The position numbers and the translations under genes were made by a program. A stretch of DNA of 9,428 nucleotides from JAGLTA01 sp034660735 (GTDB taxonomy: Bacteria > Patescibacteriota > Patescibacteriia > JAACEG01): contig JAYEJQ010000059.1 of NCBI GenBank assembly GCA_034660735.1, positions 1 to 9,428 on the forward strand, written 5' to 3'. Each line of letters opens with the position of its first letter. The first letter of the stretch is position 1. The notes below the pieces were generated by a model. The model made no database searches, was not told the origin of the DNA, and saw only the letters and a program-made list of their open reading frames with translations. This document shows positions 4,442 to 9,428 of the stretch, one piece after another.

Positions 4442-5407
4442 ATGTCAAGAAACAGATTTGACATTATTACAATTGGCGGAGCCGTCAAGGATTTTTTTAT
4501 TTTTTTAAACAGAAGTTTAACTTTTGAAAATAAAAAAAATTTTTTTCAGCAGAAATTGCTGTCTTTTAAATATGGAGATAAAATTTATTTAGATGAATTT
4601 TATTCAAACGTCGGAGGCGGAGCGTGCAACAGGGCGGTCGGTTTTTCAAGATTAGGGCTTAAATCAGCTATTAAAATCTGTGTTAATAAAAAAAAATACG
4701 GAGATTATATTATAAGTCAGTTGAAAAATGAAAAAGTAGATACTTCTTTAATTGATAATAATGAAAAAAAAGAGACTGGGATGTCTTTTGTTTTAGTTGA
4801 TAAATATAAAAACCGCGATCGCGTTATTTTATCTTATCGCGGAGTTAACAAATTTTTAAAAATAGATAAAAAAGCGAAATGGAACACGGATTTTATTTTT
4901 CTTTCTTCAATTGGATACGATAAATGGCAGAGTGAATTTAAAAATATTGAACAAATTGTAAAAACAAAAAAAATAAAGTTAGCCTTTGGGCCTGGAAATT
5001 TACAAATTTCCGCTGGGCTGAATAGATTAAAAAATATTTTAAAATTATCAGAAGTTTTAGTTTTAAACAAAAAAGAAGCGGTTGAATTAGTTGGATTAGA
5101 CAATAAAACAAACGTGAAAGAACTATTAAAAATATTATATAATCACGGTCCGCGCTTAATCGCTATTACAAACGGCGTTAAAGGAGTTTATGTTTATGAC
5201 GGAAATAAAGTCTATTTTCAGAATGCGAGAAAAGTAAAAACAGTTGAAACGACAGGCGCTGGAGACGCTTTTTCCTCCGGTTTTGTCGGAGGTTTAATAA
5301 AATACAATTATGATATTAAGAAATCTTTAGATTTAGGTATTAAAAACGGCGCTTCTGTCGTTCAAAAAATAGGAGGCCAGCAAGGGCTTTTGCGGTTGAA
5401 ATTATAG
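4442..5407 (+). CDS. PfkB-family carbohydrate (or nucleoside) kinase
   Basis: This 321-residue ribokinase-fold enzyme would phosphorylate a sugar or nucleoside with ATP in the cytoplasm. Visible landmarks are the N-terminal DIITIGGAVKD strand-turn, the substrate-side VGGGACNRAVGFSRLGL (57-73), FGPGN in the middle, LVLNKKEAVEL, the TNGVKGVYVY strand pair (about 243-252) and the C-terminal signature ETTGAGDAF (269-277) with catalytic base D275. The length is normal for the family. The TGAGD anion hole is intact, so the enzyme should be active. Substrate cannot be told from sequence: ribokinase-, adenosine-kinase- and fructokinase-like members share these motifs. It follows the ferredoxin by 5 bp without a ribosome-binding site, which suggests one message. 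Confidence 0.92.
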   Translation: MSRNRFDIITIGGAVKDFFIFLNRSLTFENKKNFFQQKLLSFKYGDKIYLDEFYSNVGGGACNRAVGFSRLGLKSAIKICVNKKKYGDYIISQLKNEKVDTSLIDNNEKKETGMSFVLVDKYKNRDRVILSYRGVNKFLKIDKKAKWNTDFIFLSSIGYDKWQSEFKNIEQIVKTKKIKLAFGPGNLQISAGLNRLKNILKLSEVLVLNKKEAVELVGLDNKTNVKELLKILYNHGPRLIAITNGVKGVYVYDGNKVYFQNARKVKTVETTGAGDAFSSGFVGGLIKYNYDIKKSLDLGIKNGASVVQKIGGQQGLLRLKL

Positions 5408-5416
5408 TTATTTTTA

Positions 5417-5444
5417 TTGCTAAATTTTTATTTTGAGTTATAAT
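5417..5444 (+). promoter_or_regulatory. Candidate promoter of the scpA group
   Basis: TTGCTA (5417-5422, 4 of 6) and a perfect TATAAT (5439-5444) are separated by 16 bp, predicting a start near 5451 and a leader of about 23 nt before ATG 5474. A second TATAAT at 5468-5473 abuts the ATG but has no matching -35. AT-rich DNA produces such hexamers often. Confidence 0.4.
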
Positions 5445-5473
5445 AATAAGCAATTCCAGTAAATAATTATAAT

Positions 5474-6163
5474 ATGTTGCAAGTTAAAATGGAAAAATTT
5501 GAAGGACCCCTTGATCTGCTGTTAAAATTGATAAAAAATGAAAAGTTAGACATTACTGAAATTTCTTTAGTGAAAATTGCCGACCAATATATATTTTATA
5601 TTGAAGAGACAGATAATTTATCGGCTGGAGAGATAGCCGATTTTTTATTAGTTGCCGCGAAGCTTATTTTTTTAAAATCCAAAATATTGCTTCCTAAAAT
5701 TAGCGAAGACGAAGAAGATGAGGATGAATTGATTGAACAGCTGAAAATTTATAAAAGATATTTTGACGCCGCTAAAAAAATAGAAATAATAATAAACAAA
5801 GGAAATTTTTCATTTACTCGCGCGAAAAATACTGAACAACAGGCATTTTTTAATCCGCCTTCAAAAATAGACAAAAAGAAGTTGTCTAAAATCTTTAAAA
5901 ATTTTCTTTTCTCGTTGGAAAAAACGGAAGTGGAATTTGAACATGGAAGTTTGAAAAAGCGAATTTCTATTCAGGACAAAATCGCGCAGATGCTTGATTT
6001 GATTAAAAGAAAAAAGAGTTTTGTTTTTAATAGTCTGTTTTTCGCGAAAGTGAATAAAGATGAAAAGGTAGTTAGTTTTTTAGCTATTTTAGAAATAATA
6101 AAACAGAAGAACGCGCTTGTTATTCAGGAAGAGTTATTCACAGATATAGTTGTGCGATTATAA
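5474..6163 (+). CDS. scpA: Segregation and condensation protein A (ScpA)
   Basis: This 229-residue ScpA kleisin would bridge the SMC head domains and, with ScpB, form the bacterial condensin that organises and segregates the chromosome. The N-terminal SMC-binding region shows the family signature FEGPLDLLLKLI (9-20), LDITEISLVKIADQYIFYI and the helix with ADFLLVAAKLIFLKSKILLP. An acidic linker (EDEEDEDE) follows, then a middle region, and the C-terminal winged-helix end with VSFLAILEIIKQKNALVIQ and the closing FTDIVV. Length is normal to slightly short. M1 (5474) is used, but M6 (ATG 5489) would also start the family sequence properly. In many bacteria scpB follows scpA directly; here the next genes are unrelated to ScpB. 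Confidence 0.95.
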   Translation: MLQVKMEKFEGPLDLLLKLIKNEKLDITEISLVKIADQYIFYIEETDNLSAGEIADFLLVAAKLIFLKSKILLPKISEDEEDEDELIEQLKIYKRYFDAAKKIEIIINKGNFSFTRAKNTEQQAFFNPPSKIDKKKLSKIFKNFLFSLEKTEVEFEHGSLKKRISIQDKIAQMLDLIKRKKSFVFNSLFFAKVNKDEKVVSFLAILEIIKQKNALVIQEELFTDIVVRL

Positions 6164-6168
6164 TAAAT

Positions 6169-6196
6169 TTGTCGCGTAATTAAATAATTTTAAAAT
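6169..6196 (+). promoter_or_regulatory. Weak promoter candidate before the 106-aa gene
   Basis: TTGTCG (6169-6174, 4 of 6) and TAAAAT (6191-6196, 5 of 6) have a 16-bp spacer and would start transcription close to the ATG at 6205. The surrounding DNA is almost all A and T, so this may be chance. Confidence 0.2.
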
Positions 6197-6204
6197 ATAA
6201 ATTT

Positions 6205-6525
6205 ATGGAAAATAAAAAAATGATAAAAGAGGAGGATTTATTGCAATCCGCCGAGGATCAAGGAAAAAGGTTGGGATTTTTAATTTCATCCTTAAATATG
6301 CTTGATAAGACAAAGGAAGAGTTTCTTTTTTTAATTAAAGATATGAGCTTAGAACAGCTGGAAAGATTAACAGAAGTTTTAGAGACTAAATTCATAGGAG
6401 AACAGACAGATTTTATTGAAGAGGATTTTAAAAAAGAATTAGAAAAAATAATGAAAGAAACAGCGGAATTAAAAGACGAATTAAATAAAAATACTTTAAG
6501 TAAAATTAAAAGTTTAAAAATATGA
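6205..6525 (+). CDS. Hypothetical 106-residue helical protein
   Basis: I do not recognise the family. The 106 residues are almost entirely predicted helix, rich in Lys, Glu and Leu, with no Cys, no Trp and no membrane segment. Heptad-like Leu/Ile spacing in FLISSLNMLDKTKEEFLFLI and LEQLERLTEVLETKFI, and a charged C-terminal half (EEDFKKELEKIMKE), suggest a short coiled coil or helical bundle. It begins 41 bp after scpA. Its TGA (6523-6525) overlaps the ATG of the next gene (6522-6524) in ATGA, a sign of translational coupling, so the two products probably work together or are needed in similar amounts. Confidence 0.75.
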   Translation: MENKKMIKEEDLLQSAEDQGKRLGFLISSLNMLDKTKEEFLFLIKDMSLEQLERLTEVLETKFIGEQTDFIEEDFKKELEKIMKETAELKDELNKNTLSKIKSLKI

Positions 6526-9428
6526 ATATGGAAATACCAAAAAATACAAACCAAACTGCCGAAGATGTAGAAAAAGGTTTTGACTTTGTATTAGACGATG
6601 TTAAAAAATTTGGCAGAAAACGGGATATAGAATTAATGGATAAACAAGGATTTATTGAATTTAACAGACTTGAAGCAGCCGAAGCGTTTCAAGAGCGATA
6701 TCCTTCGGGAATTAAAATGGAACAAACAACAGATGGAAAATATAGATTTACACCGATAGATAAAGATTGGCATAAACAATGCGAAGAGAAAAAACAGCCA
6801 GCGACGAAAACCGCGGAAGAACGGCAAGAGCAGATTGAAAAAGAGTGGCGCGATGAGCAAGAAATAGAAAAAAATCCAATAGACGCAAAAGCGGAAATTA
6901 TTGATGCGCAAAAAGAAGACGTTAAAAAGACAGAAGGGGAAAAATTAGAAGACAAAAAAACAGAGAATGATTCGCAAGACGCAAAAGAAAAAATTATTGA
7001 TGTTACAAAAAAAGAGGCAGAGGAAAAAAAAGAGATAGATCAAGAAGTAGTTGATTATTTTAAAAATGATTTAACCATTGACAAAAAAGATTTGGAAGCC
7101 GTTAAAGGTTTTAGCAATTTATCAGAAGGTCAGCAATTGTTAGTTTTAGAAAATGTAAAACAGATTAGTTTAGGCAGAGTTGAAAAAGGCGCGAAAGCAG
7201 AGCAGAGAAAAGAATTGAAAAATTTTGTAAGCAAAAAGGCTAAATTTTGGCAGATAAAAAATGATTTAATCGATACAGTTGAGCATTTAAAGACACTTAG
7301 CCAAAATATATGGACGAATAGCATTAAAAATTTTGCTGGCGCAAAAATCGCTAAATTAGAAAAATTAAAATTTGAAGAATTAGACAAAGGAGGAACGAAA
7401 ACTTACGGAGTTGTTTTAGAACAATTAGTTAACGGAATGATTGACGAAAATACTGGAAAAGCAAGGGACGATATTCCGAATGTTGAAAAAATTGAAAAAA
7501 AGAATGGCGAATATGAATTAGATATAAAATATCTTGCTGTTCCAGAAAATGCGGACAAGAAAAAGAAAAAATTATATGAAAATTTTAATCAGTCCGCGAG
7601 CGAATTTAGCAAAATTCCAGATCAATGGTTGGACAAATCAGCTAAATTTTCAGAAAAGAGAAAATATAAAAATGCGAGAAAAAAATATGAAAAAGCGAGA
7701 AGCAATATAATAAATATAAAAACTGAATCAGGCGAAAAAAATGCTTTATTAGAAATGAATGAAATTGATTATAAATTGCAGATGAGCCAATGTTTAAATT
7801 CGCACCCTGATGTCGAAGAACAGATTCAAAATATTAGAAATGAAGCCTCTTGGAAGCGAGCTTTTAGGAAAGCGTCTAAAGAAAGATTTGGTCAGTTTTC
7901 GGCTGGTTATATGTCAAGAACGGCGACAATCGCTTTAGGCGGAGCAGCTGGCTTATCTATAGCAATAACCGTTCCTGCCGCTGTTTTAGGGTTAGGAGCG
8001 CATAGAGCGATGAAAAGAGGAAAAAAGAGTTTAGATGAAGGATATGAATTGTCAAGAAATATATTAAAAGAAAAAGATAAAGAAAATATAACAGAGGAAG
8101 GCAGAACAGAGAGATATTTTTTAGAAAAATACGCTGCGATAAAAGAAAAAATACGAAAGATAAAACAGATAGGTGAAGAAGAAAAAAGAGAATTAAGTGA
8201 AGAAGAAAAAGTGTTTAAAAAATATTATGAAGACGAATTAAAAGTATTGGATAAACAAGAAGCGCAAAAATTATTAACAAAAAAAGATTTTATTGACGTT
8301 GAATATTTAAATGAATCTTTTGACGACTTAATGGACGAAGTAAAAAGCCAGAATTTTTTTATTAAAGAAACAAACTTGCAAGGAGGTAAATTACAAAAGG
8401 CGCAAGATAATAAAAAATATGAAATAATGAAATCTTTAGTTTTTCATATCAAAGAGACGCGGGAAAAATTAAAAGATAAGACAATAAATTTTGGCAGCGA
8501 TAACGAATTTTTGCCAAACCAATATAAACTTGTTAGAAAATTATCAGAAGCAGAAGCTATTGTTAACACAAGTGAACTTTTTAAAAATTTAGATAAAGAC
8601 GAATTATTAAAGGAAGATTTAGAAGGAGGAATTAAAAAAATAGACGAAAAAGAAGAATCTAACGCTGGAATTAAAGAATTGATTTATAATATTCAAAACG
8701 CGAAAATAAGCAAAACTAAAAGAAAATATCTTTTAGGCAAAGCAGGGATGGGGGTTGCGACTTCAGCGGCATTTTTTTACGCTGGTTCTTATGTTAGAGA
8801 TTCTTTAACGCCTAATTTTGTGAAAGAAACCGCAAGCAATATTAAGCGCGATATATCAAAATCAAGGCTTAATTCGGATATTATAGACGAAATAGAAAAA
8901 GACGGAGTGATTACCGATCAAGAAATGCAAGACGCGCAAAATTTGCAAAAAGCGCTTGATGATATTTTTGGCGATAATAGCGATTGGTCTTTTATAACTA
9001 AAGCATATGCGGATAACGTTTATGATAATCTATTTTTAGATGAGCAAAAAAAATGTAAAGACATTATCCGAGCTTTATCCGCGGAAGAAAAGTTAAGTAT
9101 AATTAAAGGTAGTAATAACGCAGACCAAGCTACAGATAAATTATTAAAGTATGCTTATTTGGAATTAGCAAAACAGTCTGGAAAAAGAGTAGAGACGGTT
9201 GCTGACGGATTGTTAAATACAGACGAAACAGGCAAAATAAAAAGATTAGAGACAGATTTAAAGAATATTGATAAAGAAAAACTGGATGCTCTTAATGAAT
9301 TAGAACAAGCAAGAAAAGAAAATGGATTTAATAGTGAAGAAGTGGATAAAAAGGTAAAAAAAGTAGATGAAATTGTGAATGAAAAAAGAGAAACCAAGGA
9401 ACAGATTAAAAAAACGACGGATGCTATA
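6522..9428 (+). CDS. Very long Lys/Glu-rich protein with two hydrophobic segments (3' end outside the window)
   Basis: I translated this frame base by base to the window edge: 969 codons without a stop. No family is recognised. The N-terminal 75 residues look globular (DFVLDDVKKFGRKRDIEL, GFIEFNRLEAAEAFQERYP). Residues about 90-180 are highly charged and low-complexity, with an imperfect internal duplication (DAKAEIIDAQ and DAKEKIIDVT, 32 residues apart). The first hydrophobic segment, with Gly/Ala-rich character, is 467-493 and the second is 736-758. Between them are about 240 mostly helical, coiled-coil-like residues. An EF-hand-like loop, EIEKDGVITDQE (790-801), has acidic residues at positions 1, 3, 5 and 12 and Gly at 6. 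There is no signal peptide. A membrane-associated structural or tethering role is possible but unproven. The start overlaps the previous stop. Confidence 0.8.
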   Translation, partial: MNMEIPKNTNQTAEDVEKGFDFVLDDVKKFGRKRDIELMDKQGFIEFNRLEAAEAFQERYPSGIKMEQTTDGKYRFTPIDKDWHKQCEEKKQPATKTAEERQEQIEKEWRDEQEIEKNPIDAKAEIIDAQKEDVKKTEGEKLEDKKTENDSQDAKEKIIDVTKKEAEEKKEIDQEVVDYFKNDLTIDKKDLEAVKGFSNLSEGQQLLVLENVKQISLGRVEKGAKAEQRKELKNFVSKKAKFWQIKNDLIDTVEHLKTLSQNIWTNSIKNFAGAKIAKLEKLKFEELDKGGTKTYGVVLEQLVNGMIDENTGKARDDIPNVEKIEKKNGEYELDIKYLAVPENADKKKKKLYENFNQSASEFSKIPDQWLDKSAKFSEKRKYKNARKKYEKARSNIINIKTESGEKNALLEMNEIDYKLQMSQCLNSHPDVEEQIQNIRNEASWKRAFRKASKERFGQFSAGYMSRTATIALGGAAGLSIAITVPAAVLGLGAHRAMKRGKKSLDEGYELSRNILKEKDKENITEEGRTERYFLEKYAAIKEKIRKIKQIGEEEKRELSEEEKVFKKYYEDELKVLDKQEAQKLLTKKDFIDVEYLNESFDDLMDEVKSQNFFIKETNLQGGKLQKAQDNKKYEIMKSLVFHIKETREKLKDKTINFGSDNEFLPNQYKLVRKLSEAEAIVNTSELFKNLDKDELLKEDLEGGIKKIDEKEESNAGIKELIYNIQNAKISKTKRKYLLGKAGMGVATSAAFFYAGSYVRDSLTPNFVKETASNIKRDISKSRLNSDIIDEIEKDGVITDQEMQDAQNLQKALDDIFGDNSDWSFITKAYADNVYDNLFLDEQKKCKDIIRALSAEEKLSIIKGSNNADQATDKLLKYAYLELAKQSGKRVETVADGLLNTDETGKIKRLETDLKNIDKEKLDALNELEQARKENGFNSEEVDKKVKKVDEIVNEKRETKEQIKKTTDAI

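Noticed and set aside
6633..9397. Reverse-strand ORFs opposite the long gene and elsewhere
   Set aside because: Their Phe/Ser/Leu/Ile-rich translations are the antisense of Lys/Glu-rich coding sequence. They have no domains, and the + strand frame is continuous for 969 codons.

Overview
The window is AT-rich, every recognisable gene lies on the + strand, and no start codon has a convincing Shine-Dalgarno sequence at normal spacing. The standard code applies: TGG encodes Trp and TGA acts as a stop. AT content, secreted proteins built from alternating 'YAWSEN/YALSET' repeats, a TSP1-like module, a small GIY-YIG nuclease and a four-helix-bundle gene beside heptamer repeats together suggest a Candidate Phyla Radiation (Patescibacteria, probably Parcubacteria-like) metagenome assembly. 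That placement is an inference from gene style, not from a marker gene. A 100-N scaffold gap (3047-3146) confirms draft status.

Layout. (1) 4-540: a four-helix-bundle (S23/Avd-type) gene sits between a 22-unit heptamer array upstream and a short array of the same heptamer in inverted orientation downstream. (2) 701-1954: an AAA_14/DUF4143 ATPase behind its own promoter. (3) 2004-2251: a promoter overlapped by a long inverted repeat, then a frameshifted winged-helix remnant. (4) 2256-4232: a scrambled surface-protein locus. It has three TGGCACG repeats, a truncated secreted gene carrying one in-frame 33-bp palindrome and broken by a second, larger palindrome of the same family, and then a GIY-YIG nuclease ORF fused in frame to the signal peptide of a second, paralogous surface protein. 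That second gene is split by the gap, but both flanks of the gap carry the same 127 bp. Collapsing them restores one 485-residue ORF. (5) 4260-5407: a 58-residue single-cluster ferredoxin 5 bp ahead of a PfkB-family kinase. (6) 5474-9428: scpA, a 106-residue unknown protein, and, overlapping it by 4 bp, a very long Lys/Glu-rich protein with two hydrophobic segments that is still open at the window edge (969 codons visible).

How the parts fit. The housekeeping-like part (ferredoxin, kinase, ScpA) looks ordinary. The interesting part is the first 4.2 kb, which holds two different repeat-plus-small-protein arrangements: inverted heptamer arrays around a four-helix-bundle gene, and related palindromes inside or beside coding sequence next to a GIY-YIG nuclease. 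Either may be a small mobile or RNA-structured element. No transposase, reverse transcriptase, integrase, rRNA, tRNA or CRISPR array is visible.
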